NCBI RefSeq assembly: GCF_023634655.1
Contig: NZ_JAMKMS010000024.1
Span: forward strand, 1 to 57,189
Direction: 5' to 3'
DNA: 57,189 bases
Origin: Vibrio methylphosphonaticus
GTDB lineage: Bacteria; Pseudomonadota; Gammaproteobacteria; Enterobacterales; Vibrionaceae
In this document: piece after piece, positions 16,863 through 26,589 of the stretch
How the letters are laid out: each line of letters opens with the position of its first letter
How positions within the stretch are numbered: position 1 is the first letter of the stretch
Notes under the pieces: generated by a model
Told to the model about the DNA's origin: nothing
The model's input: the letters and a program-made list of their open reading frames with translations, nothing else
Database searches by the model: none
Translations under genes and position numbers: made by a program

Positions 16863-18122
16863 ATGTCGTCTATTGTTGTTGTGGGAGCCAATTGGGGTGA
16901 TGAAGGCAAAGGTAGAATCGTTGATTTTCTAGCAGCGGATGCCTCTGCAAGTATCCGTTTTCAAGGCGGAAATAATGCTGGCCATACCGTCGTGAACGAC
17001 TTTGGTACTTTTAAATTGCACCAGCTACCAAGCGGCATATTTAATCCTAATTGTACTGCGGTTTTAGGCCCAGGCATGGTCATTAGCCCTGCTGCCTTGA
17101 GTGAAGAAATCGCCGAAGTTGAAGCGGCGGGTATAAATGTTAACCTTTGTATCTCTGATCGTGCCACCCTGTGTCTTCCACTGCACGCACTTGAAGATAC
17201 ACTTGAAGAGCAACGCCTAGGTGATGCTGCGTATGGCTCGACTCGCCAAGGGATAGCGCCCGCTTACGGCGATAGAGTGATGAAAAAAGGCATTCTAGTC
17301 GGTTGGCTAAAGCAACCGGATGTTCTAGAACAACGCCTTCAGTTCATGCTGGACTGGAAGATGCCGCAACTCAAAGCGCTATACCCTACTTGCGATTACA
17401 CCCAAACAGCAAAAGAGTTAACAGAGTGGCTTCTTGAGGTCACTCAGTCTTGGCGCCCTTATATTTGCAACGTAACCGAGCCACTGAAGGCCCTCCAAGC
17501 ACAAAACGCAAACTTACTCTTTGAAGCCCAACTCGGCGCTGGCCGCGACTTAGTCTACGGTGAGTACCCTTGGACGACTTCATCAAACGTGACTGCCGCT
17601 TACGCTGGTATTGGCAGTGGATTACCTGCACTTCGACCTGAGCGAGTGATTGCTGTGGCTAAAGCCTTTAGCTCATCAGTCGGCACGGGGACGCTGGTAA
17701 CCGCAATGGAAGAGCAAGACAACTTCCGTGAAAGCGCCAATGAATATGGTGCAACGACAGGTCGTCCACGTGACATGGGATTCTTTGACGCCGTGGCGAC
17801 CAAAAACGGTGTTGAGCTTCAAGCCGCAACTGAGATTGCGCTTACAAAAATCGACTGTCTCACTGGCATGAAAGATCTTCGTATCTGTATCGCTTATGAT
17901 GGCGAACATACCGAAAACCCTATCTGGCCACAAACCGCTGCGCTAAAACCTGTTTATGAAGATATGCAGGGCTGGGATGAAGATATTACTGGTTGCCGTA
18001 CGTTTGAGAGCTTACCTAAAGGTGCGCAAGCCTATGTCACTCGCATTGAGGCGCTGATGGGCGTTCCCGTTCGTATGGTGTCGGTTGGACCTGAGCGTGA
18101 ACAAATGATCATACGCGATTAA
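16863..18122 (+). CDS. purA: Adenylosuccinate synthetase, probably a second copy
   Basis: Converts IMP and aspartate to adenylosuccinate with GTP, the first committed step to AMP. 419 residues, shorter than E. coli PurA (432). The N-terminal GANWGDEGKGR retains the catalytic Asp of WGDEGKG; GGNNAGHTVV keeps the catalytic His; STRQGIAPAYGDR matches the IMP-binding loop; TTGRPRDMGFFD is the aspartate/IMP loop; TKIDCLTG is the guanine-specificity motif. Sequence differences (GANWG for GTQWG, GIAPAYGDR) place it in a divergent subfamily. Vibrio normally has another purA elsewhere, so this LysR-linked copy is likely a paralog for special conditions. The catalytic Asp argues against a PurZ-type aminoadenylosuccinate enzyme. 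Confidence 0.85.
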   Translation: MSSIVVVGANWGDEGKGRIVDFLAADASASIRFQGGNNAGHTVVNDFGTFKLHQLPSGIFNPNCTAVLGPGMVISPAALSEEIAEVEAAGINVNLCISDRATLCLPLHALEDTLEEQRLGDAAYGSTRQGIAPAYGDRVMKKGILVGWLKQPDVLEQRLQFMLDWKMPQLKALYPTCDYTQTAKELTEWLLEVTQSWRPYICNVTEPLKALQAQNANLLFEAQLGAGRDLVYGEYPWTTSSNVTAAYAGIGSGLPALRPERVIAVAKAFSSSVGTGTLVTAMEEQDNFRESANEYGATTGRPRDMGFFDAVATKNGVELQAATEIALTKIDCLTGMKDLRICIAYDGEHTENPIWPQTAALKPVYEDMQGWDEDITGCRTFESLPKGAQAYVTRIEALMGVPVRMVSVGPEREQMIIRD

Positions 18123-18140
18123 GCTTCACACAGTTAGAAA

Positions 18141-18174
18141 CGAATAAACCCGGCGATATAGCCGGGTTTATTCG
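18141..18174. terminator. Strong bidirectional terminator after purA paralog
   Basis: CGAATAAACCCGGC (18141-18154) pairs perfectly with GCCGGGTTTATTCG (18161-18174) around a 6-base loop. It separates the converging purA-paralog and helicase genes. Confidence 0.8.
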
Positions 18175-18232
18175 TTCAATAAGCATGATTTAGGGAAATG
18201 GCGTTTACGTCGCCAATCACCGGTTTAGAAAA

Positions 18233-19486
18233 CTAGCTACGCTTATTCTTTTTCTTGCCGGTGCCAGCAGGCTTTGCCATTGGCTTATTTAACTGAAGGT
18301 ATTCTTCTTTAAACTCTTCTTCAACCTCAAAGCCCGCTACTTCCTCACGTTCGAGGCGAATTTTGTTCTTTTTCTCGATGATCTTGAAGTGATGATAATC
18401 TTCATAATCAATCAATGATAATGCAAGACCGACTTCTCCCGCACGACCACTTCGGCCAATGCGATGCATGTAATCCGCCGGACTTCTTGGCAAATCAAAG
18501 TTAATAACGACAGGTAGTTTCTCAATGTCTAGACCACGGGCTGCAATATCGGTCGCGATCAACACTTCAATCTCACCCGCTTTGAACGCTTCTAGTACTC
18601 GGCTACGCGCACCTTGACCTTTGTCACCATGGAACACTTCTGCGGTAATGCCACGTTTTGACAGTTTTTCAGCAAGGTGATTACAAGCGTTTTTAGCATT
18701 CACAAAAATAAGGGCTTGTCGCCATTGGTGTTGTTGAATCAAGTGCGCAAGTACCGCTGTTTTCTCGCCTCTATTCACAGAGAACACGCGCTGTACTAGG
18801 GTGCTGGCATCAGCACTTTGCAATTGGATTTCAACAGGGTTATTCAACAAGCCTTGAGTTAAGGTTTGCACTTGTTCAGGGAAGGTTGCTGAGAACAATA
18901 AGGTTTGCTTACGCTGTGGTACTAGCGCCAATAGTTTGGTCAGTTCTTCGGTAAAACCAAGGCTTAGCATTCGGTCTGCTTCATCAAGCACTAAGGTTTT
19001 CACCTTATCTAACTTAATCGCGTTGCTTGAAATGAGATCCAGTAGTCGACCTGGGGTTGCGACAAGAATATCTGTGCCACCACGCAGCGAAAGCATTTGC
19101 GTGTTGGCCGACACCCCACCAAACACGGCGACCGTTTTAATCGCGCCGTTAAAGTGCACAGCATAAGAGCGAATCGTGTCTGCAACTTGTTTAGCCAGTT
19201 CACGCGTTGGGACGAGAATCAGACCCGTGACATAATTGCCTTTCGTACTTTTGCTCATTGACGGCTTTTCGTCATGCAATTGCTGTAATAGCGGCAAAGC
19301 AAAGGTAGCGGTTTTACCTGAACCGGTATTTGCCCCTGCAATGAGATCACGTCCAGCTAAAACACTTGGTATCGCTTGCGCCTGAATCGGCGTTGGCTGT
19401 TGATATTCCAGCTCAGTTAGTCGGGCTAATAGCGGTGGAATAAGGCCAAGTTCATTAAAAGTTGCTGGGGTTGTGTTAGTGCTCAT
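18233..19486 (-). CDS. DEAD-box ATP-dependent RNA helicase (RhlE-like)
   Basis: 417-residue helicase with the full motif set: Q motif ending PTPIQAQAIP, motif I GANTGSGKT, Ia PTRELAKQ, II DEAD (LDEADRML), III SAT, and VI HRIGRSGR. The C-terminus is short and basic (GTGKKKNKRS). It unwinds structured RNA in ribosome assembly or mRNA decay. The compact form fits RhlE rather than CsdA, but several Vibrio paralogs exist, so the exact role is open. Single gene; no strong ribosome binding site is visible before ATG. Confidence 0.85.
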   Translation of the reverse strand: MSTNTTPATFNELGLIPPLLARLTELEYQQPTPIQAQAIPSVLAGRDLIAGANTGSGKTATFALPLLQQLHDEKPSMSKSTKGNYVTGLILVPTRELAKQVADTIRSYAVHFNGAIKTVAVFGGVSANTQMLSLRGGTDILVATPGRLLDLISSNAIKLDKVKTLVLDEADRMLSLGFTEELTKLLALVPQRKQTLLFSATFPEQVQTLTQGLLNNPVEIQLQSADASTLVQRVFSVNRGEKTAVLAHLIQQHQWRQALIFVNAKNACNHLAEKLSKRGITAEVFHGDKGQGARSRVLEAFKAGEIEVLIATDIAARGLDIEKLPVVINFDLPRSPADYMHRIGRSGRAGEVGLALSLIDYEDYHHFKIIEKKNKIRLEREEVAGFEVEEEFKEEYLQLNKPMAKPAGTGKKKNKRS

Positions 19487-19671
19487 CGATGTAAAGGGCT
19501 CAGGCTAAAATAATAGCCGGGTATATTAGTCTATTTCCGCCCTTATCCGTTAATAAAATCAGAAAAGAATCCCCGTTATCGGCTAAAAATGACGATTTAA
19601 AGTTACCTTTCATTCCACCCTTACCATCGAGTTGGGAGAAGCGTTCGCCACGGTTAACGTTAATCGAACTC

Positions 19672-19740
19672 AGCATTTAACTTTTATCACACTAAGCATT
19701 TAACGTTAATAACACTAAGCATTTGACTTTAATGACACTC
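19672..19740. repeat. 23-base tandem repeat, three copies
   Basis: Copies at 19672-19694, 19695-19717 and 19718-19740 share AGCATTTNACNTTAATNACACT, and a weaker relic precedes at about 19649-19671. The unit length is not a multiple of three and the region (19487-19782) has no convincing gene. It lies between the helicase start and the end of the GST-like gene. Confidence 0.7.
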
Positions 19741-19782
19741 AACATTCGTGATAGACGTAAGCTAAAACGCCAATAAGCATGC

Positions 19783-20529
19783 CTATCGTGACGGCTTGAT
19801 AGCATCACCAAAATACAAGTCGAGCCTGTTTTCCAACCACAACTCATGTTTTTCCATTACTTTGGAAAACATACGACTTTGCAAGTAGCTGTCTAGCCAG
19901 CGACGTAAATTTGGGTAAGGGCTTTGCAAGTACCACTGACGCTCGACACGGGCAAATTTTCGAATGAACGGCATAATGGCAAGGTCGACTATACTTTCAG
20001 ACTCTGAAAAGAGGAACGAGTGCTTCGACAGTCGCTCTTCTAATGCTGATAACACCACTTCACAGCGCTGACGACAAGCGGCCAAGTTGTCATCATGGTA
20101 CCGCTTTGCGCAGCTGTAGGCCTCTAACGCTGGGACAAATTCCGCTTCAAAATGGTTAATAAGGCCTATCATCTCTGGTAGTGATTGGCCTTTAGTCGAG
20201 GGAAGCAAGTCATCAGGATCGCTTTGGGCTAACGCCCACAACATGATCTCCAAACTTTCTTCAAGCACGGTGTGATCGAGCACCAGAACTGGCACACTGC
20301 CCTTTGGGGAGGCTAACAACATTTCCTGAGGTTTATTGTTAAGCTTAACCGCTCTAATCAACACCCGTTGCTTAGACCTAAATATCGCGATTCGAGCGCG
20401 CATCGCATAGGGGCAATGCTGCAAAGAATACAGTATGGGTATTACACCGGTTTTTACATCCTGCAAGGGCATATCTTGTATCCAGTTTGATATTGAGTCC
20501 AACCGTTGTTCCGCAGGAGTTAATAGCAC
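19783..20529 (-). CDS. Glutathione S-transferase-like protein
   Basis: Glutaredoxin-2/GST-like protein. After about 30 extra residues the thioredoxin-fold domain begins: PILYSLQHCPYAMRARIA with a CPYA site, GSVPVLVLD (cis-Pro) and EESLEIM as glutathione-binding Ser. The C-terminal all-helical domain spans roughly residues 110-240. The longest frame begins with GTG at 20529 (weak AAGGG upstream); an ATG at 20472 would remove the extra residues, so the start is uncertain. Substrate unknown. Single gene on the minus strand. Confidence 0.75.
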   Translation of the reverse strand: MLLTPAEQRLDSISNWIQDMPLQDVKTGVIPILYSLQHCPYAMRARIAIFRSKQRVLIRAVKLNNKPQEMLLASPKGSVPVLVLDHTVLEESLEIMLWALAQSDPDDLLPSTKGQSLPEMIGLINHFEAEFVPALEAYSCAKRYHDDNLAACRQRCEVVLSALEERLSKHSFLFSESESIVDLAIMPFIRKFARVERQWYLQSPYPNLRRWLDSYLQSRMFSKVMEKHELWLENRLDLYFGDAIKPSR

Positions 20530-20720
20530 TCACCCTTAGGGGAACTCAACGGTATTAATAATGAAGGCAGTCCGCGACTCGCCTCTTCTTCACGCCAGTG
20601 TTGCACAATAATCTTTGGGATTCAAAATGCAGGTTGCACTGACAGCGATTAATTAGAACTTGCTATTTAACGCTTTAACCCCAATAACTTATCTAACAGA
20701 GACAGAATTAAAGGCGCGCT

Positions 20721-22532
20721 ATGCAACCTTCTGATGCATCTAACAACACCGTTAACGCTACCAAGAATCCCACCCCACCAAAGAGTAAAAATTTGGGGAT
20801 ACTGTTTGAACTGATGGCGTTTATTCGTCCCTATAAATGGAAAGTTATCGCGGCATTAATTGCGCTAATTTTTACTGCCTCGTTAACGCTTTCGGTCGGT
20901 CACGGTGTCCGTATCTTGATTGACGAAGGATTTTCTCAACAATCAATAAAAGACCTTGGGTACGCGATTCAATTCATTCTTATTGTGACCTTGCTTATTT
21001 CCATCGGTACTTTTTTCCGATTTTATTTGGTCTCTTCGGTTGGAGAACGCGTCAGCGCCGATATTCGTTTAGCCGTGTTCAACCATGTTATCACTCTGCA
21101 TCCTAGTTACTTCGAAACGAATAGCAGTGGTGACATCATGTCCCGTATCACAACGGATACGACCTTATTGCAAAGTATCATTGGTTCATCGTTCTCAATG
21201 GCCATGCGCAGCGCACTCATGTGTATCGGTGCGATTGTGATGCTGTTTGCTACCAACATCAAATTGACGCTGATTGTCTTAGCTTCTGTTCCTTTTATCC
21301 TGATCCCAATTTTACTGTATGGTCGACGCGTTCGTGCACTGTCTCGTCAGAGCCAAGACTCCATGGCCGATGTCGGTAGTTATGCTGGAGAAGCCATCGA
21401 ACATATAAAAACGGTGCAAAGCTATAGCCATGAAGTGCAAGAGCGCGCGGCATTCTCTAACGAAGTTGAAAAGGCCTATGAAATTGGTCGCCAACGAGTG
21501 AAACAGCGGGCGATTTTAATCTCTGGTGTCATCGTCATCGTGTTTAGTGCGATTGCTGGCATGCTCTGGGTCGGCGGAAGTGATGTGATTAATGGCACCA
21601 TGTCGGCGGGCGATCTTGGCGCGTTTGTTTTTTACGCCATCATGGTCGCGTCTTCATTAGCAACCATCTCTGAAGTGCTAGGAGAGCTACAACGCGCCGC
21701 AGGTGCCACCGAAAGGCTAATAGAGATCTTACAAGTGGAAAGCCATATCATTGCGCCAGTGAACCAGGTTCACACCAGTCAAGTTGTCTCTTCTGATGTC
21801 AGCTTTAACAACGTGACGTTTCACTACCCGTCTAGACCAGATGAAGCCGCAACACGCCATTTAACGTTGCATGCTGAAGCAGGTAAAGTGCTCGCATTAG
21901 TCGGCCCTTCTGGCGCTGGGAAAACAACCTTATTTGAGCTTTTACAACGCTTTTACGACCCCCAATCAGGATCCGTCACATTAGGCGGAGTCGACGTACG
22001 TGACTTCGATCCCATCGACCTTCGTAAACAAATGGCGTTGGTCCCTCAGCAGCCTGCTCTGTTTAGTCATAACGTTTTTCACAATATACGTTACGGTAAC
22101 CCAGATGCCACTGATGAACAGGTCATCGAGGCTGCGAAAAAAGCCCATGCACACGAGTTCATTATGAACCTACCCGAGGGGTACCATAGCTTTCTTGGGG
22201 AGCGAGGAGTCAGACTCTCTGGTGGGCAACGACAACGTATTGCCATCGCTCGTGCGATTTTAAAAGATCCCAATATACTGTTACTTGATGAAGCAACCAG
22301 CGCACTAGATAGTGAAAGTGAGCACCATGTGCAGCAAGCGCTAGAAGCCTTAATGCACGGCAGAACGACCATTATCATCGCTCATCGATTGTCGACAATA
22401 CAGCACGCAGACAACATTGCCGTACTCGAACGAGGACAATTAATTGATGTGGGTAACCACCAATCTCTGCTCAACAGTTGCGAGCTATACCAACGACTTG
22501 TTGAGCTGCAATTCAAACATTTAGAGCGTTAA
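20721..22532 (+). CDS. ABC exporter, MsbA/LmrA-like homodimeric type
   Basis: 603-residue half-transporter. Six-helix membrane domain at about 30-330, then a nucleotide-binding domain with Walker A GPSGAGKTT near 395, Q-loop LVPQQPALF, signature LSGGQRQR near 500, Walker B LLLDEATSALDSESE and H-loop IAHRLSTI. All catalytic residues are intact, so it can work as a homodimer. No partner gene is adjacent. Family members export lipids or drugs; the substrate cannot be read from the sequence. AAAGG lies before ATG and a terminator follows. Confidence 0.85.
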   Translation: MQPSDASNNTVNATKNPTPPKSKNLGILFELMAFIRPYKWKVIAALIALIFTASLTLSVGHGVRILIDEGFSQQSIKDLGYAIQFILIVTLLISIGTFFRFYLVSSVGERVSADIRLAVFNHVITLHPSYFETNSSGDIMSRITTDTTLLQSIIGSSFSMAMRSALMCIGAIVMLFATNIKLTLIVLASVPFILIPILLYGRRVRALSRQSQDSMADVGSYAGEAIEHIKTVQSYSHEVQERAAFSNEVEKAYEIGRQRVKQRAILISGVIVIVFSAIAGMLWVGGSDVINGTMSAGDLGAFVFYAIMVASSLATISEVLGELQRAAGATERLIEILQVESHIIAPVNQVHTSQVVSSDVSFNNVTFHYPSRPDEAATRHLTLHAEAGKVLALVGPSGAGKTTLFELLQRFYDPQSGSVTLGGVDVRDFDPIDLRKQMALVPQQPALFSHNVFHNIRYGNPDATDEQVIEAAKKAHAHEFIMNLPEGYHSFLGERGVRLSGGQRQRIAIARAILKDPNILLLDEATSALDSESEHHVQQALEALMHGRTTIIIAHRLSTIQHADNIAVLERGQLIDVGNHQSLLNSCELYQRLVELQFKHLER

Positions 22533-22552
22533 GAACGACCTAAATAAACGCA

Positions 22553-22588
22553 AAAGCCCCCGAACAGACAACGCTGATCAGGGGCTTT
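22553..22588. terminator. Terminator between ABC exporter and U32 peptidase genes
   Basis: AAAGCCCC (22553-22560) and GGGGCTTT (22581-22588) pair perfectly around 20 bases, with the convergent genes on either side. Confidence 0.65.
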
Positions 22589-22622
22589 AAAGAGTGACTT
22601 CACGATAGTCATCGCTCACGCT

Positions 22623-22650
22623 AGGAACTAGGAACTAGGAACTAGGAACT
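22623..22650. repeat. 7-base tandem repeat, four copies (AGGAACT)
   Basis: Four exact copies of AGGAACT at 22623-22650, in the spacer just 3' of the U32 peptidase gene. One of several short-unit arrays in the window. Confidence 0.85.
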
Positions 22651-22689
22651 AAACAAGAACCCGTCCGTTGTTACTTGCAGAGTCTTTTC

Positions 22690-24933
22690 TTATAACCCTT
22701 GTACATACTGAGCATTAGTACGAACTTCAACTAAGCGATCTAACTGTTGTTGAGAACCCTCAACACCCGCCAGTAAACCTTCGAAGTGTTTGATCAACTC
22801 AACTTTATCTTGTTGCTCTTTTGAACCCGCACCGATGTTGGTTAGATCAATAAAGAACTCGTCAAACAATCCCGATAAATCGTTAACAATGTCGTAGTTT
22901 AAGAATTGCTCGTGGTTATAGATACTAGGGTAGCCACCTTTTTGTTTATCAACCGCGAACGATATCCCTTTCACATTGGTAATCGTCGTCGCTTTTTCAC
23001 ACTTGAGCATACAGCCATCTTCTATCGCAGCTTTGTTACAACCAACGGTGCGTTGGAAGAAACACTGACGACTCGTCATCATCAAAATCGGATGATAGAT
23101 ACTGTAGAAAAGCTTAAAGTTTTCCGGACGAGAAATATGACGAATCTGGCCATGATTGATCTCATTCGAAATAAACGCACCTGCACAATTTAGCTCTTCT
23201 TTTAGCGTAATTAATGCGTGAGAGTTTGTGGTGTTCATAAATGGGCCTGCGACCCACTCAATGCCCATCTCGTAAGCTTTATAAGCGATACCCGTATTGT
23301 TGGTCACAATACGTGCTGGTTTCACCTCTTCTAAAACGCGCACTGCTTCATCGTAATCTTTACCGATCAATACCGCAGGGAACCAAGGAATCAATCTTGG
23401 GTTAGCAGCAAGAATATCAATGTATTTATTGTTGCGCTTTTTGAAGCTTTCCGGCAATTTGAAGTAAATATCAGCATCTGTCACATCACACAAATGCAGA
23501 TCTTTTTCATCTGCAATCAACATAGACAACGTCGGCTTGTCATTCACTTTTGCGAACTTCTCCAACGCTGGTACATCAACATGTTTAACAACAGCTACCG
23601 AGCCATTCAAAATAAAGTCGATCTCGTCTTTAAGTACCGACACTTCTCTAAATGGAATCGAGAGATCCGCATCAACGGCAGAAAAGTCATACGACTCAAT
23701 AGTATGAACCGCGCTTTTTAGAGATTTAAACCGTTTTTGCAAGAACTCTTGAGTAATCGATTTTTCATCGGCAGCGGATAAAATTGATGTCGACATCACA
23801 TCAAAACTGTCTGCATCCGACGTCACCGTCACGGTTAATGGTTGACCCATTTTAGCAGTGAACACTAACGTAACGGGGGTTTTACGAATGTCCAAAAACT
23901 CGATTTTTTCTCGCATTTCTTGGCCAAGTGCGTTCTTATCCGCATGAAGTTCAGTGTTCACGTCTTGGATCTGAACGACCGATATCGCCCCTTTCTTTTC
24001 AGCCGCATAGTTAGCGCTGTTATCACGAGGGTTATCGATAAACATGTCCTTTGTTAAATTGCCTTTTAAGAACGAGTTCGTGAAGTCACGGTTGAATACT
24101 TTGTGCAAGTTAGAGTCGTCTTCAATCAATAAGCCCTTTTCTACAAAGCTATCAATCTGTTTGCGCCATGTATCAATCACAGTGTAAACGTAGTGCGCGC
24201 CTTTAATACGACCTTCAACTTTTAATGAATCGACTTTTGCATCCACCAATTCCGGTAAATCGTAGTATGCTGAGTTGTCTTTTAAGTTGAGTGGGAACTT
24301 GTTGCCCGCATTGGTAATTTCATACTCATCACGGCACGCTTGGCTACAGCGACCACGGTTTCCTGAATTACCGACACTCACTGAACTTGAATAGCACTGC
24401 CCTGAGAAAGCAATACACAATGCGCCGTGCACAAATACTTCGGTTAATACATCGTGGTCGTGAGCGACTTGCGTCAGCATTTTTATTTCAGGCAGGTTTA
24501 ACTCGCGAGACAGGTTTACACGCGTTGCGCCAATCTTAGAAAGGAACTTAATCTGACCTTCATTGTGCGTTGTAAGCTGTGTAGAAGCATGAACATCTAG
24601 CGTTGGGAAATGCTTTTTCACTAAATCGAACAAACCTAAATCTTGAACGATAATGCCATCTACTTTCGTATTCACTAATTGGTTAAGTAACTTAACAATG
24701 CTCTTAATCTCATACTCAAGAAGCACGACATTCAGAGTTAGGAACACCTCACAGCCATATTCATGAGCAAGGCGAATGACACCATTTAACTCATCAAGAG
24801 ATAAGTTCGACGCTCGGTTACGAGCGTTAAAGGTGTCCAACCCACAATAGACGGCATTCGCGCCTGCAACGATTGCTGCTTTGATGGCTTCTACATCGCC
24901 GCCCGGTGCCAATAACTCAATTTTTCTGCTCAT
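22690..24933 (-). CDS. U32-family peptidase (long form)
   Basis: 747-residue U32 protein. The N-terminal TIM-barrel-like domain opens IELLAPGGDVEAIKAAIVAGANAVYCG; the family signature EVFVHGALCIAFSGQCY is near residue 165, followed by GNSGNRGRCSQACRDEYE, the conserved cysteines that bind an iron-sulfur cluster in RlhA/TrhP-type tRNA and rRNA hydroxylation proteins. A second Cys cluster (CFFQRTVGC, GCMLKC) is near residue 650. It is longer than E. coli RlhA (653) and has an unassigned central region. Probable RNA-modification or related function rather than classical proteolysis; the substrate is unknown. Confidence 0.82.
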   Translation of the reverse strand: MSRKIELLAPGGDVEAIKAAIVAGANAVYCGLDTFNARNRASNLSLDELNGVIRLAHEYGCEVFLTLNVVLLEYEIKSIVKLLNQLVNTKVDGIIVQDLGLFDLVKKHFPTLDVHASTQLTTHNEGQIKFLSKIGATRVNLSRELNLPEIKMLTQVAHDHDVLTEVFVHGALCIAFSGQCYSSSVSVGNSGNRGRCSQACRDEYEITNAGNKFPLNLKDNSAYYDLPELVDAKVDSLKVEGRIKGAHYVYTVIDTWRKQIDSFVEKGLLIEDDSNLHKVFNRDFTNSFLKGNLTKDMFIDNPRDNSANYAAEKKGAISVVQIQDVNTELHADKNALGQEMREKIEFLDIRKTPVTLVFTAKMGQPLTVTVTSDADSFDVMSTSILSAADEKSITQEFLQKRFKSLKSAVHTIESYDFSAVDADLSIPFREVSVLKDEIDFILNGSVAVVKHVDVPALEKFAKVNDKPTLSMLIADEKDLHLCDVTDADIYFKLPESFKKRNNKYIDILAANPRLIPWFPAVLIGKDYDEAVRVLEEVKPARIVTNNTGIAYKAYEMGIEWVAGPFMNTTNSHALITLKEELNCAGAFISNEINHGQIRHISRPENFKLFYSIYHPILMMTSRQCFFQRTVGCNKAAIEDGCMLKCEKATTITNVKGISFAVDKQKGGYPSIYNHEQFLNYDIVNDLSGLFDEFFIDLTNIGAGSKEQQDKVELIKHFEGLLAGVEGSQQQLDRLVEVRTNAQYVQGL

Positions 24934-25311
24934 TAGAAAATGCTCACTTGCTAGACTTGTATTTTTTTGAGGGCGTATTCTACCTAGATCACACTATTAT
25001 TACCACACACGATCCGCATCATGTAACAACTAATTTAAAATGATGTTAATACCCTTAATTCACTCATGGACTAATCAGGTACATGGCTGTGAGCGCGCTC
25101 AACAATCGTGTGAAAATCGAACGGTATAGTAAATCAAACGTTCCGGTAAATGGATAAGTCTGATAGATCGAGCAAGTATCTTCATCAAGCATTGATAACT
25201 CGACGCCAGTGACTCTACTTATCGATGACGATAAAAAGAGCCACGAGTAAAGGGTCACATTAAACGATTAACGATAGTCATTAGCCGGGGAAGATGAAGC
25301 AAACCGCGTCA
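24934..25311. other. Intergenic region upstream of the U32 gene
   Basis: About 380 bases that should hold the U32 promoter and the end of the M50 transcript. TGTGAGCGCGCTCAAC near 25088 looks like a weak CRP half-site pair, but it is far from the start codon. I see no supported gene. Confidence 0.4.
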
Positions 25312-26442
25312 TTAACTTTGCAGAATCAGTAGTGGTAACCCCAGCATATCGTCCCCGGAGCCTGCAAGGTACCAGATAATCCCAACTAAGCTGGCGACAG
25401 TAACAACGTACCAAATGGCGGAGACGATCTGACCAGAACGATCCAGTGGCAATAAATGGCTATAATGGCGAGCTCGCCACTCAAACCCAATTTCAATACT
25501 ACCAATCAGTAGCATCAAGCCTAAAAGAGTTAGGTTTAAGGTATAACTTAGATAAACACCAAACGCCGCACCAGCAATACACATCACCAGCCCAACTAAA
25601 GAGTTCATGGAAAAGCTGATGCTTTTTAAAATATGTCCACCATCCAGCGGTAAGATCGGCAACAGATTAAACAGATTGAGTAACGCATTAAAGGCAGCGA
25701 GACCTGCGAAAATGTCGGCGCCCGTAACCCAGTAAGCCACCAAAGACAGCAGCGACATAAACAAACCAAACGTTGGTCCCATGATAGAAATCACGACGTC
25801 TTGCCAACGAGTGTTAATCCTTTCATCACTCAACGCAAGCCCACCCATAAATGGGATTAAGTAGATACCTTTGGTTTTCATACCAAAGTATTTCATCGCT
25901 CGAATGTGTCCATATTCATGGAACACTAAACAGGCGATCAGCGCCAATGCAAACTGCAGTGAAAACAACCAAGAGTACGCGGCGACACTTGCCCCCATCA
26001 ATACGACTTTGATGACTTTGGCACTTTTAAGTAACTTAAACCCTAAAGACGCCAAGCCGATGACACTCAGCTTGTTTTGTTTTTCTATCGGTGTAACAGG
26101 AACCTGCTGTTCAATATCTTTTGTGTTTCTATCGCCCTGCGTCACTTGTTCGTCGTTGACAAATAATTGATAGCGAATCGTAAAGGGCTGCCAGGTTAAA
26201 TCGGTAACGAGTCTTACTGTGAGGGTCTGTGAAGCCGCGACTTCCATCGTCGCGTCAGGGGCACCGCTAACTTGTGGTGTCTGTACCGACAGTTGAAATT
26301 GATGCTCTTTGACGCCGTCATAATCCGTGGAAGCCGGTATAACCGAGACAACCTCCCCTCCCCAAAAAAGCTGCTGCCAACCCGCCATAGAGCCTTCCAA
26401 GCGAAGTGATTTACCTAAGCAGTCGATATTTAGTAGTTCCAA
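25312..26442 (-). CDS. M50 (site-2 protease family) intramembrane metalloprotease
   Basis: 376-residue membrane protein. An N-terminal soluble part of about 130 residues precedes the helices; the zinc motif HEYGH (FHEYGHIRAMKYFG) near residue 170 and the second motif PLDGGH near 265 give the three metal ligands of site-2 proteases. Six or so membrane helices follow. The start appears to be TTG (26442) with AAAAAGAGTG upstream, matching the MELLNI beginning. The cleaved substrate is unknown; the soluble beta-rich N-terminus may be a sensor. Single gene. Confidence 0.82.
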   Translation of the reverse strand: MELLNIDCLGKSLRLEGSMAGWQQLFWGGEVVSVIPASTDYDGVKEHQFQLSVQTPQVSGAPDATMEVAASQTLTVRLVTDLTWQPFTIRYQLFVNDEQVTQGDRNTKDIEQQVPVTPIEKQNKLSVIGLASLGFKLLKSAKVIKVVLMGASVAAYSWLFSLQFALALIACLVFHEYGHIRAMKYFGMKTKGIYLIPFMGGLALSDERINTRWQDVVISIMGPTFGLFMSLLSLVAYWVTGADIFAGLAAFNALLNLFNLLPILPLDGGHILKSISFSMNSLVGLVMCIAGAAFGVYLSYTLNLTLLGLMLLIGSIEIGFEWRARHYSHLLPLDRSGQIVSAIWYVVTVASLVGIIWYLAGSGDDMLGLPLLILQS

Positions 26443-26589
26443 TTTACACTCTTTTTATTTATAGAATCAAAGACAAGCCAAGCAACGTCGGCTAATGGCT
26501 GTCAATATACAGCGCAATGTTGGCATTCTCTACTTCTTCTTATGCTTCTGCTGTCCAGAGCATAAGCCTTTGATCACTGTGCGTACTGG

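Noticed and set aside
16863..18122. PurZ-type (2-aminoadenine pathway) enzyme
   Set aside because: The catalytic Asp of WGDEGKG is retained, while PurZ enzymes replace it; no companion dATP-degrading or phage polymerase gene is near.
25085..25105. CRP site (TGTGA-N6-TCAAC)
   Set aside because: Right half is imperfect and the site is far from the U32 start, with no visible promoter beside it.
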